NCBI GenBank assembly: GCA_016198945.1
Contig: JACQHO010000198.1
Span: 1 to 19,958 of the forward strand
DNA: 19,958 nucleotides
Origin: Nitrospirota bacterium
GTDB taxonomy: Bacteria; Nitrospirota; Nitrospiria; JACQBZ01
Reading direction: 5' to 3'
Under the pieces are notes generated by a model. That model was not told the origin of the DNA. It saw only the letters and a list, made by a program, of their open reading frames with translations, and made no database searches. Shown piece by piece: positions 13,784 through 19,958 of the stretch. How positions within the stretch are numbered: the stretch's first letter is position 1; each line of letters starts with the position of its first letter. A program made the position numbers and the translations under genes.

Positions 13784-14347
13784 ATGAAGGTGACGATCAA
13801 CCGATCGGTGCTGGAACTGGTCGAGGGTGATATCACGCTCCAGGATACCGAGGCGATTGTGAACGCGGCCAACCCCTCCTTGCTCGGCGGCGGCGGGGTG
13901 GACGGCGCGATCCATCGGGCGGGCGGGCCGCAGATTTTGGAAGAATGCAAAGCGATCGGGGGCTGTCCTACCGGCGAGGCCCGCATCACGGGCGGGGGCC
14001 GTTTGAAGGCCCGTTATGTGATTCACGCGGTCGGTCCGGTCTATAAGGACGGCCGGCAGCGAGAGCCGGATTTGTTGGCCGGCGCCTATTGGTCCAGTCT
14101 TGAACTGGCTTCCCGTAATAAGATCAAGACCGTGGCTTTTCCGGCCATCAGCACGGGGGTTTACGGATATCCGATGGAGGCCGCCGCGGAGGTCGCACTG
14201 ACGACGGTGCGGCGGTATCTCGAGGGCCATTCCGAAATCCAGCAGGTTCGATTTGTTCTCTTCGGCCGAATGTCCTATGAGGTGTTCGAACGGGTCCTGA
14301 GAACCATGAAAGAGACGGGTCCGTTAAAAAAGAGGGGATGGACGTGA
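13784..14347 (+). CDS. Macrodomain ADP-ribose hydrolase (O-acetyl-ADP-ribose deacetylase type)
   Basis: A 187-residue stand-alone macrodomain of the YmdB/MacroD group. The start is ATG 13784, with GGGA upstream; the longer open frame starts inside the promoter. Ligand-binding motifs are complete: GDIT, IVNAANPSLLGGGGVDGAIHRAGG for the catalytic loop, CPTGEARITGG and AISTGVYGYP for the phosphate loop. Such proteins remove ADP-ribose or acetyl-ADP-ribose from acceptors. Its last codons overlap the CobW gene by 10 nt, so the two are made together. This YmdB-like function is unrelated to the 'YmdB' phosphodiesterase at 18563. Confidence 0.92.
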   Translation: MKVTINRSVLELVEGDITLQDTEAIVNAANPSLLGGGGVDGAIHRAGGPQILEECKAIGGCPTGEARITGGGRLKARYVIHAVGPVYKDGRQREPDLLAGAYWSSLELASRNKIKTVAFPAISTGVYGYPMEAAAEVALTTVRRYLEGHSEIQQVRFVLFGRMSYEVFERVLRTMKETGPLKKRGWT

Positions 14348-15315
14348 CGCTTGTTCCGGTGGACATCGTAACCGGTTTTTTGGGAAGCGGAAAAACCACG
14401 CTGATCAAGCACGTGCTTGAAAGAGGGCTGCACGGCCAGCGCGTGGCCGTCATCGTAAACGATCTTGCCGATGTCAATGTGGACGGTCCGGTGCTGCGGG
14501 GGATGAATGTGGACAAGCTGGTGGAGCTGTCCAACGGCTGTGTCTGCTGCTCCGGACTATATCGTCTGGGGGCGGGGCTTCAAGAAATCGTGCAGAACGC
14601 CCGTCCCACCTTGATCGTCATCGAGACCTCGGGCGCGGCGGCCCCGGCCCCGGTGGTGGCCCAGTTGAATGAGTTGGGGTATCGCACGGATGCCGTGACG
14701 ACCATCGTGGACGCCGAAACGTTTTTGGCCATGGAAAAGGCCGAGCCGGTCGTCTCGGACCAGGTCGCGGAGGCCGATTTTCTAGTGATCAATAAACGGG
14801 ATCGGGTTGACGCCGAGATTCTTGAAGCCGTCCGAAAGAGGTTGACTCGGCGGAATCCCCGAGCGCATCGGGTCGAGACGAGCTTCGGGGCGGTTGCGTC
14901 CGAACTCCTGTTTGCAACCGGTGTCCGGGCCCTTCGGGAACGCGCGCGCTCATCGCCGCTCGGGTCGCGGGCCCATCCGGACGCGATCGATAGTTTTATT
15001 TTCGAAACGGGGGAGCACCTGAATCGCGGTCGGCTGGAGCGGTTCCTATCAAAACTTCCCGAGACGATCTATCGGGTCAAGGGATTCGTTCGATTTTCCG
15101 GAGAGCCGCATCCTTTTTTGCTGAACTTCACATGCGGCCGATTTCATCTGGCCCCGTTCAGGGAGATGACGAACGGTCTTTCCGCTACCCAAATGGTGTT
15201 TGTCGGCCGGGAGACCGGTCGTCACCGTGAAAGCATCTTAGCCGCCCTCCCCCTCTGCGCCGAGGGCGAACAGTTTTCTCCCCGGACGATGCTGAGGCGG
15301 CTGGGTTTCGGTTGA
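14338..15315 (+). CDS. COG0523/CobW-family GTPase metallochaperone
   Basis: A 325-residue G3E GTPase. In order it shows Walker A GFLGSGKTT (residues 13-21), the metal-binding CxCC motif in NGCVCCSG (C68, C70, C71), the ETSG switch motif, the NKRD guanine-specificity motif and a CobW_C domain. Family members deliver Zn, Co or another metal to target enzymes using GTP; the metal cannot be read from sequence. There is no His-rich tail, no zinc-regulated gene and no cobalamin gene nearby. GAGGGG stands just before the start, within the end of the macrodomain gene. Its metal-dependent client, if any, is not evident. Confidence 0.9.
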   Translation: MDVTLVPVDIVTGFLGSGKTTLIKHVLERGLHGQRVAVIVNDLADVNVDGPVLRGMNVDKLVELSNGCVCCSGLYRLGAGLQEIVQNARPTLIVIETSGAAAPAPVVAQLNELGYRTDAVTTIVDAETFLAMEKAEPVVSDQVAEADFLVINKRDRVDAEILEAVRKRLTRRNPRAHRVETSFGAVASELLFATGVRALRERARSSPLGSRAHPDAIDSFIFETGEHLNRGRLERFLSKLPETIYRVKGFVRFSGEPHPFLLNFTCGRFHLAPFREMTNGLSATQMVFVGRETGRHRESILAALPLCAEGEQFSPRTMLRRLGFG

Positions 15316-15340
15316 TCCGGATGAGTCCATCGAGAGGTTT

Positions 15341-15955
15341 TTATGGATCGGCGGACAGGATCGGTAATTGGTCTTTATTCAGCACCCACGCTCCGCTTTT
15401 TTCGAGTGTGCGTAGGAGTTGCACGGCGTTGTGAACCTTGAGCTTGGAATAAATATTGGCCCGGTGAGTCTCGACCGTCTTGATGCTGATCGAAAGACGC
15501 TGGGCGATCTGACGGTTGCTGGCTCCCTGTGCGATGAATCGGATGATTTCATGCTCCCGTTTTGTTAAAAGATCTTGAAAGGGATCCGTGCCGGGGTTCT
15601 TCGATTCGCGGGAGGGTTGAGACAGTTCCGAACCGGAGATCAATTCAAGCAAACGCGGGTTCTTGTTTCGGCTGAGGGGTGAAGAGAGATGAATTCCATA
15701 GACGTTGATCGTATCCCATTCCCGTTTCCAGAGGACGCGTCCGTGAAGATGCTCCACGACGGGCGATCCCTTCGCCGGACCCAACTCCAATTCAAGGACC
15801 ACCTCCGAACCCAGCGGCAGGGAGGTTGTGGAATAAAAGCAGAGGCCCTGGCGGCTGATATTCGTTGTATAAATGATTCCGCTTTCGGCCGAGAGAAGGG
15901 TTGCGGTCTTGCCGCGGCCGGTGAACGGTATTCGCATCACAGTTCGTTTTTCCAT
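15341..15955 (-). CDS. PilZ-LuxR transcriptional regulator (predicted c-di-GMP receptor)
   Basis: A 204-residue protein combining two domains. The N-terminal PilZ domain keeps both c-di-GMP-binding motifs: RxxxR (R4-TVM-R8) and NxSxxG (N32-IS-RQG37). A C-terminal LuxR/GerE helix-turn-helix (about residues 130-190) reads LTKREHEIIRFIAQGASNRQIAQRLSISIKTVETH. ATG at 15955 (minus strand) is chosen because CTGGAGT lies 5 nt upstream, although the frame is open further up through the riboswitch region. There is no receiver domain, so input is probably c-di-GMP itself. Its mRNA leader carries a c-di-GMP-I riboswitch and a terminator hairpin. The targets are unknown. Confidence 0.9.
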   Translation of the reverse strand: MEKRTVMRIPFTGRGKTATLLSAESGIIYTTNISRQGLCFYSTTSLPLGSEVVLELELGPAKGSPVVEHLHGRVLWKREWDTINVYGIHLSSPLSRNKNPRLLELISGSELSQPSRESKNPGTDPFQDLLTKREHEIIRFIAQGASNRQIAQRLSISIKTVETHRANIYSKLKVHNAVQLLRTLEKSGAWVLNKDQLPILSADP

Positions 15956-15980
15956 AATCACTCCAGGATGATTTGAAAAC

Positions 15981-16018
15981 AAAAAAGTCTCGCTCCCCCA
16001 TCTGCGGGGAAATGAGAC
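15981..16018 (-). terminator. Intrinsic terminator of the riboswitch expression platform
   Basis: On the minus strand, GTCTC-AT-TTCCCC, loop, GGGGGA-GC-GAGAC, then TTTTTT. It lies about 30 nt downstream of the aptamer and about 25 nt before the start of the PilZ-LuxR gene. It fits a ligand-controlled attenuator. Confidence 0.75.
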
Positions 16019-16046
16019 CTTCGTGGCAACCCTCTGCTGGTCCACC

Positions 16047-16148
16047 ACTTCGGCAGCCCTTCAAACCGCGTCTCGTCCTTTAATAAGGAGGAGGAGCCGG
16101 CCCAATGGCTTTGCGACCCTGCCTTTCGGTCAGGTGTGCCCTTATCGG
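16047..16148 (-). promoter_or_regulatory. Cyclic-di-GMP-I (GEMM-I) riboswitch aptamer
   Basis: Read on the minus strand: GGGCACACC, a stem capped by a GAAA tetraloop (CC-GAAA-GG inside CCTG/CAGG), then GGGTCGCAAAGCC. The GGGCC-rich P3 arm follows, and closing GGGCTGCCGAAG. These are the conserved elements of the GEMM-I class, including the tetraloop, the CGCAAAGCC core and the final TGCCGA segment. The P3 arm is long (about 45 nt). It begins within about 15 nt of the predicted transcription start. Confidence 0.85.
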
Positions 16149-16169
16149 TGATGATGACAAACTGTTGAA

Positions 16170-16197
16170 AGTATAACCAACTTTTTCGTCTTGTCAA
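16170..16197 (-). promoter_or_regulatory. Near-consensus sigma70 promoter of the riboswitch-PilZ-LuxR transcript
   Basis: On the minus strand, TTGACA (16197-16192), a 16-nt spacer and TATACT (16175-16170). The transcript would start near 16163 and enter the aptamer almost at once. Confidence 0.78.
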
Positions 16198-16256
16198 GGC
16201 CCTTGCGCGCCGAAAGGGAGCGGGAATGGTATCAAAGCGCGGGAAGGATTTTTCCC

Positions 16257-16285
16257 TTGAATTCTTTGTTTCGCTTTGTTATAGT
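16257..16285 (+). promoter_or_regulatory. Promoter of the 6S RNA gene
   Basis: TTGAAT (16257-16262), a 17-nt spacer and TATAGT (16280-16285). It is divergent from the riboswitch promoter, with about 60 nt between the two -35 boxes. Confidence 0.65.
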
Positions 16286-16325
16286 GGCGTGGGTAGGAAC
16301 CAGCATAAAACGTCTGAAAATGGCT

Positions 16326-16518
16326 GACGGAATTGCCCCTGCGATGTTGGTGAGGGGTGTGATAGTTTGACCCAACGCTTTGTCTTTGGGAGCCATGCCC
16401 TGGAAACGGTGTGCAAGCCCCGCTGAAACGAGGGGAAGCCTAAAGTTTTCATCACGGCGCCCACCTGGTTATCCGGGTTCAAGACATTCCACTTCGCCAC
16501 GGCAGCCGCGGGGGTTTG
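16326..16518 (+). ncRNA. ssrS: 6S RNA
   Basis: A regulator of RNA polymerase that mimics an open promoter. The closing stem pairs CCCCTGCG (16337-16343 region) with CGCGGGG (16508-16514), 180 nt apart, the normal 6S length. The 3' half matches the E. coli gene well: GGGGAAGCCTAAAG, then the CACCTGG/CCGGGTTCAAG hairpin, then CGGCAGCCGCGGGG. The 5' half has CTGCGATGTTGGTGAGGGG. Ends are approximate; the promoter suggests a precursor beginning near 16292. As in several deltaproteobacteria, it precedes the rny-ymdB-xseA block. Confidence 0.85.
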
Positions 16519-16522
16519 ATTT

Positions 16523-16932
16523 TAACAGGGGAGAAGAGCAGGTCCGGGAAACGATATTGAGACGCTCTGAACGAAGAAAATGAAGATGATTGGGATGGTT
16601 GGGGATTTTGCTGTCAGGGAGACGGGATCCGGTTGGGTGTCTGAACCGATGGAAACAAACCGGAAAACCTTGGCATCTGGACAATGGCGGGAGGTATGAA
16701 TACGGTTTTAGATTCGACCGGTTGGAAATGGCCATGGATGATCCGTTTTGTCCGGTCCGAGGGGTCACGGTCGTATCATTCAATAGAAACCAAAACCTCG
16801 AACATGCGCCTTTGATTCGGCGAGATCCGCAATCCCTTTCTTTTTCAGCACAGACGTCCTGATCTGCCCGCCTGTTTTTCTCCATACGTAACCAGCTAAA
16901 TCCAAAAGGGTTCTCTTCAACATGAGGAGGGG
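16523..16932 (+). other. 410-nt intergenic stretch with no recognisable gene
   Basis: Between 6S RNA and rny. The longest + frame (TTG 16590 to 16862, 90 codons) has a weak start and no recognisable motif, and minus-strand frames look equally random. In some lineages zapA or a folate gene adjoins 6S RNA; neither is present here. It may hold the rny leader or a decayed gene. AGGAGGGG at 16924-16931 is the rny ribosome site. Confidence 0.5.
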
Positions 16933-18507
16933 GTGACGATTATTACTACCTGGATCATAGTAATCATGACAGCGATCGGCGCCGGTTTGGCCGGCGTTGC
17001 GCTCGGGTTTTACCTTCGTCGGGAAGGAATTTCTCGGAAGCTGAAAGAGGCGGAAGAAATGGCCTCGCGGGTGATCCGAAATGCCGAGCAGGAGGCCGAG
17101 AACAAACGACGAGAAACGCAGATCGAAAGCAAGAGCCGTATTCTGCAGGAACGAACGGAATTTGAAAAAGAGAATCGGGAGCGACGAACGGAGATGACGG
17201 CGCTGGAGCGTCGACTGGGCCAGCGGGAGGAACAGTTGGATAAACGGACTTCCCAACTGGATCGTCGCGAGAACGATCTGAACCGGGTGGACCGGGATCT
17301 GGTGGCACGGGAAAAAGTGATTCGCGAAAAAGAAAAGCAGCTGGAAGACAGCCTGCGCGGGCAGCGGCAGCAACTGGAACGGCTCTCGGGCATGACGGCC
17401 GAAGAGGCGAAAAAGCAGTTGATGAACGGGATGGAAGAAGAGGCGAGGTACGACGCGGCCAAGATGATGAAGCGGATTACGGAAGAAACCCGCGAGAAGG
17501 CCGAACGGGAATCGAAGGAAATCATGGTCACGGCCATGCAGAGGCTTTCCCGTGATTATATTGCCGAGGCGACCGTCTCGCTTGTCAACCTGCCGAACGA
17601 AGGAATGAAGGGACGGATCATCGGGCGCGAGGGCCGCAATATCCGTGCGCTGGAAAGCGCCACGGGCATTGACCTGATCATTGACGACACGCCGGATGCC
17701 GTGATCATCTCCGGTTTTGATCCTTATCGTCGGGAGATTGCCAAGATCGCATTGGAACGGTTGATGGCGGACGGGAGGATTCATCCGGCCCGGATCGAGG
17801 AGATGGTCGAAAAGGTTAAAAAGGAGTTGGACAAGCTGATGAAGGAGGAGGCAGAAAAGATCATCTTCGACCTTGGACTTCAGGATTTCCATCCCGAAAT
17901 TGTGAAAACGCTGGGGCGCCTCAAGTTCCGAACCAGCTATGGACAGAACAATCTGGCCCATGCGCGTGAAGCGGCCTTTATCGCCGGGATCATGGCCTCG
18001 GAACTGGGCATGGATGTGAAATTGACCAAACGGGCGGCGCTTCTGCACGACATCGGCAAGGCGGTGAGTCATGAGGAGGAAGGGTCCCATGCCGCCCTGG
18101 GGGCCGACCTGGTCAAGCGCTACGGCGAATCGCAGAAGGTGGTGAACGCCGTTGCCGCGCACCACGGAGAGGTCGAGGCGACATGCATCGAGTCGGTTCT
18201 CGTCATGGGCGCCGAGGGTCTTTCGGCGGCGAGACCGGGCGCCCGTCGGGAGTCGGTGGAGTCCTACGTGAAGCGGTTGGAGAAATTGGAGCAGTTGGCC
18301 ACCACCTTCAAGGGTGTCGAGAAGGCTTACGCGATCCAGGCCGGCCGCGAGATCCGGATTATTGTGAAACAGGATGAGGTTTCGGATGCCGAATCGGCGA
18401 TGATTTCCCGGGAGATCGCCAAGAAGGTGGAGCAGGAACTGACCTATCCCGGCCAGATCAAGGTGACCGTGATCCGCGAAAACCGGTATATCGAGTACGC
18501 AAGGTAA
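16933..18507 (+). CDS. rny: Ribonuclease Y
   Basis: A membrane-bound endoribonuclease that initiates mRNA decay, 524 residues, full length. Start GTG 16933 with AGGAGG upstream. Domain order: N-terminal membrane helix (about residues 5-27), a long charged coiled coil (28-200), a KH RNA-binding domain with IIGREGRNIRALE (about 208-275), and an HD phosphodiesterase domain with catalytic H372-D373 in LLHDIGKAV, ending in the usual YPGQIKVTVIRE. All expected parts are intact. The next gene is a YmdB-family phosphodiesterase, the same pairing (rny-ymdB) as in many Firmicutes and deltaproteobacteria. Confidence 0.97.
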   Translation: MTIITTWIIVIMTAIGAGLAGVALGFYLRREGISRKLKEAEEMASRVIRNAEQEAENKRRETQIESKSRILQERTEFEKENRERRTEMTALERRLGQREEQLDKRTSQLDRRENDLNRVDRDLVAREKVIREKEKQLEDSLRGQRQQLERLSGMTAEEAKKQLMNGMEEEARYDAAKMMKRITEETREKAERESKEIMVTAMQRLSRDYIAEATVSLVNLPNEGMKGRIIGREGRNIRALESATGIDLIIDDTPDAVIISGFDPYRREIAKIALERLMADGRIHPARIEEMVEKVKKELDKLMKEEAEKIIFDLGLQDFHPEIVKTLGRLKFRTSYGQNNLAHAREAAFIAGIMASELGMDVKLTKRAALLHDIGKAVSHEEEGSHAALGADLVKRYGESQKVVNAVAAHHGEVEATCIESVLVMGAEGLSAARPGARRESVESYVKRLEKLEQLATTFKGVEKAYAIQAGREIRIIVKQDEVSDAESAMISREIAKKVEQELTYPGQIKVTVIRENRYIEYAR

Positions 18508-18509
18508 TC

Positions 18510-18539
18510 CGCAGGGGCGGTTCGCGAACCGCCCCTGCG
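18510..18539. repeat. GTAGGGGC-family palindrome, copy 4; possible terminator
   Basis: A perfect 30-nt palindrome (arms CGCAGGGGCGGTTCG) two bases after the rny stop, followed by TTATTTTT. The stem plus T tract could terminate or attenuate transcription between rny and ymdB. Confidence 0.85.
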
Positions 18540-18562
18540 TTATTTTTACAGGGAAATATTTC

Positions 18563-19345
18563 GTGAAGATTTTAATGATCGGGGACATCATCGGCGAACC
18601 GGGGAGGAACATCCTTGCCCGAAAGCTGAGCCGTCTTGTGGAGACGTACGAGATCGATTTCGTCGTCGCCAATTGTGAGAACGCCGCGGGCGGTTTCGGG
18701 GTCACCCCCAAGATCGCGGATGAACTCTATCTCCTGGGGATTGATGTTCTCACCACCGGAAACCATGTCTGGGATAAGAAAGAGATCATCGAGTACATTG
18801 GGCAGCAGCCGCGGCTTCTTCGGCCGGCCAATTACCCCGATGGGACGCCGGGCGCGGGTTCGATCGTGGTCAGTCTGAGCCGGACGGAAAAGGTCGCGGT
18901 GCTTCAATTAATGGGCCGGGTCTTCATGCCCACGCTGGACTGTCCGTTCCAAGTCGGGAAGCGCGAGATCGCCCGACTCCGCGCCGAGACGTCCGTCGTC
19001 CTCGTGGACATGCATGCCGAGGCCACTTCCGAGAAGCGGGCCATGGGATGGTACCTCGACGGGGAGGTCAGCGCCGTCGTGGGAACGCATACCCATGTCC
19101 AGACGGCCGATGAAGAGATTCTGTCGAAGGGAACGGCCTACCTCACGGATGTGGGGATGACGGGTCCGATGCATTCCGTTATCGGAATGAACAAAGACCA
19201 GGTGATCCGGAAATTCCTCAACCAGATGCCGCAGCGGTTTGAAATGGGCGGCGGTCCGTCCGTCATCTCCGCGGCGCTCCTGACGATCGATCCCAACGGC
19301 CGCGCGCAATCCGTCGTCCGTCTCCAAGTGAAGGACGGGGAATAG
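18563..19345 (+). CDS. ymdB: YmdB-type metallophosphoesterase (TIGR00282)
   Basis: A 260-residue calcineurin-like phosphodiesterase. Start GTG 18563; the protein opens KILMIGDIIGEPGR. Metal ligands of the family are visible in GDIIG, NCENAAGG, GNHVWD, MHAEATSEK and GTHTHVQT. Bacillus subtilis YmdB acts on cyclic nucleotides (2',3'-cNMP/cAMP) and affects biofilm and sporulation decisions; the physiological substrate here is not known. It is encoded between rny and xseA, a conserved order. Despite the shared name it is unrelated to macrodomain YmdB of E. coli. Confidence 0.92.
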   Translation: MKILMIGDIIGEPGRNILARKLSRLVETYEIDFVVANCENAAGGFGVTPKIADELYLLGIDVLTTGNHVWDKKEIIEYIGQQPRLLRPANYPDGTPGAGSIVVSLSRTEKVAVLQLMGRVFMPTLDCPFQVGKREIARLRAETSVVLVDMHAEATSEKRAMGWYLDGEVSAVVGTHTHVQTADEEILSKGTAYLTDVGMTGPMHSVIGMNKDQVIRKFLNQMPQRFEMGGGPSVISAALLTIDPNGRAQSVVRLQVKDGE

Positions 19346-19365
19346 CCGGCGCCGAACCTTACGTC

Positions 19366-19958
19366 ATGACCCCAAACGCTTCCAACGACCCCATTTTCTC
19401 CGTATCGGCCCTGACACGGTTGATCAAGCATCAACTGGAAAGCCGATTCACGGATGTCTGGGTCGAGGGAGAGATTTCCAATCTGAAGATTCCGAACTCC
19501 GGTCACCTCTATTTCACATTGAAGGATGAAAATGCGCAGTTGCGGGCCGTGATTTTCCGCTCCTCGGTCCGTGCGCTCAAATTCAGCCCAAAAGAAGGGC
19601 AGCAGATCCTCTGCCGCGGCCGAGTGACGGTATACGAGCCGCGCGGAGATTACCAGATCGTTATCGACACTCTGGAGCCCCGGGGCATCGGGGCGCTCCA
19701 GGCAGCCTTTGAACAGTTGAAAGAACGGCTTCAAAAAGAAGGGCTGTTTGACGCCGCGCGCAAGAAGCCGCTGCCGGTTCTGCCCTGCCGCATCGGCATC
19801 GTGACCTCGCCGACGGGCGCGGCGATTCGGGACATGCTGAAGGTTTTCGGCCGCCGCCGGGATCGGCTGGAGATACTGATTAATCCGGTGCCGGTGCAGG
19901 GGGAGGGAGCTTCCGCGGGCATTGCCTCGGCGATTGATGAATTGAATGAACTCGGCCG
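19366..19958 (+). CDS. xseA: Exodeoxyribonuclease VII large subunit, 3' end cut by the window
   Basis: The first 197 codons of XseA, from ATG 19366 to the window edge; the frame is still open. An OB-fold starts with FSVSALTRLIKHQLESRFTDVWVEGEISN and SGHLYFTLKDE. Then come the signature GDYQIVIDTLEPRGIGALQAAFEQLKERL and the start of the catalytic domain IGIVTSPTGAAIRDML. It acts with XseB on single-stranded DNA; xseB is probably next downstream. The gap to ymdB is 20 nt. Confidence 0.95.
   Translation, partial: MTPNASNDPIFSVSALTRLIKHQLESRFTDVWVEGEISNLKIPNSGHLYFTLKDENAQLRAVIFRSSVRALKFSPKEGQQILCRGRVTVYEPRGDYQIVIDTLEPRGIGALQAAFEQLKERLQKEGLFDAARKKPLPVLPCRIGIVTSPTGAAIRDMLKVFGRRRDRLEILINPVPVQGEGASAGIASAIDELNELG

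Noticed and set aside
13784..14347. Antiphage or toxin role for the macrodomain with mntA-hepT
   Set aside because: The two lie 8 kb apart with a separate metabolic cluster between them; nothing links them.
14338..15315. Cobalamin biosynthesis role for the CobW-family gene
   Set aside because: No cob genes or cobalamin riboswitch nearby; only the wider COG0523 family can be supported.
16590..16862. 90-codon ORF between 6S RNA and rny
   Set aside because: TTG start with no ribosome site and no motif; treated as non-coding.
16780..18711. 643-codon open frame on the minus strand
   Set aside because: It is antisense to intact rny; long antisense frames are expected in GC-biased genes and the translation shows no family motif.

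Overview
The window is one contiguous stretch of a Gram-negative-type bacterial chromosome: it has periplasmic lipoproteins, Tat-exported redox enzymes and sigma70-like promoters. Most of it is GC-rich, and nearly every gene lies on the + strand. The mix of a c-di-GMP-I riboswitch, a 6S RNA / RNase Y / YmdB / XseA block, an archaeal/cyanobacterial-type arginine-ornithine pathway and many short 'GTAGGGGC' palindromes suggests a deep-branching environmental lineage, of the Nitrospirota or deltaproteobacterial kind. No marker gene in the window fixes the taxonomy, so this is inference only.

Layout. (1) 1-1114: the 3' part of a sensor histidine kinase. (2) 1260-4985: a compact co-directional run encoding a secreted spondin-domain protein, a secreted methionine-rich protein, a 53-residue ORF, a Tat-signal MsrB, a cytochrome b and a Tat/lipobox sulfite-oxidase-fold molybdoenzyme. 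Together they look like an extracytoplasmic methionine-oxidation sink and repair system. (3) 4810-6380: a 316-nt segment, made of the molybdoenzyme tail plus downstream DNA, occurs twice without indels. Between the copies lie a terminator and a MntA/HepT (MNT/HEPN) toxin-antitoxin pair with its own promoter. (4) 6411-8817: an accessory island with visibly different base use. It carries a PIN-like gene, two small lipoproteins, a convincing integron attC site and an orphan ORF, with no integrase in the window. (5) 9138-13702: proC, an aldehyde dehydrogenase, a TIGR00300-type ornithine cyclodeaminase and an arginine-dihydrolase-like amidinotransferase. This can be read as arginine to ornithine to proline/P5C to glutamate. 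(6) 13784-15315: a macrodomain protein whose gene overlaps that of a COG0523/CobW GTPase, with its own promoter. (7) 15341-16197, minus strand: a PilZ-LuxR regulator behind a c-di-GMP-I riboswitch, a terminator hairpin and a near-consensus promoter. (8) 16257-19958: 6S RNA, a 410-nt stretch without a recognisable gene, RNase Y, a YmdB-type phosphodiesterase and the start of xseA.

Most notable are the riboswitch feeding a predicted c-di-GMP-binding transcription factor, the methionine-sink/repair operon, the split arginine-proline pathway, and the attC-bearing island next to a toxin-antitoxin module flanked by direct repeats.
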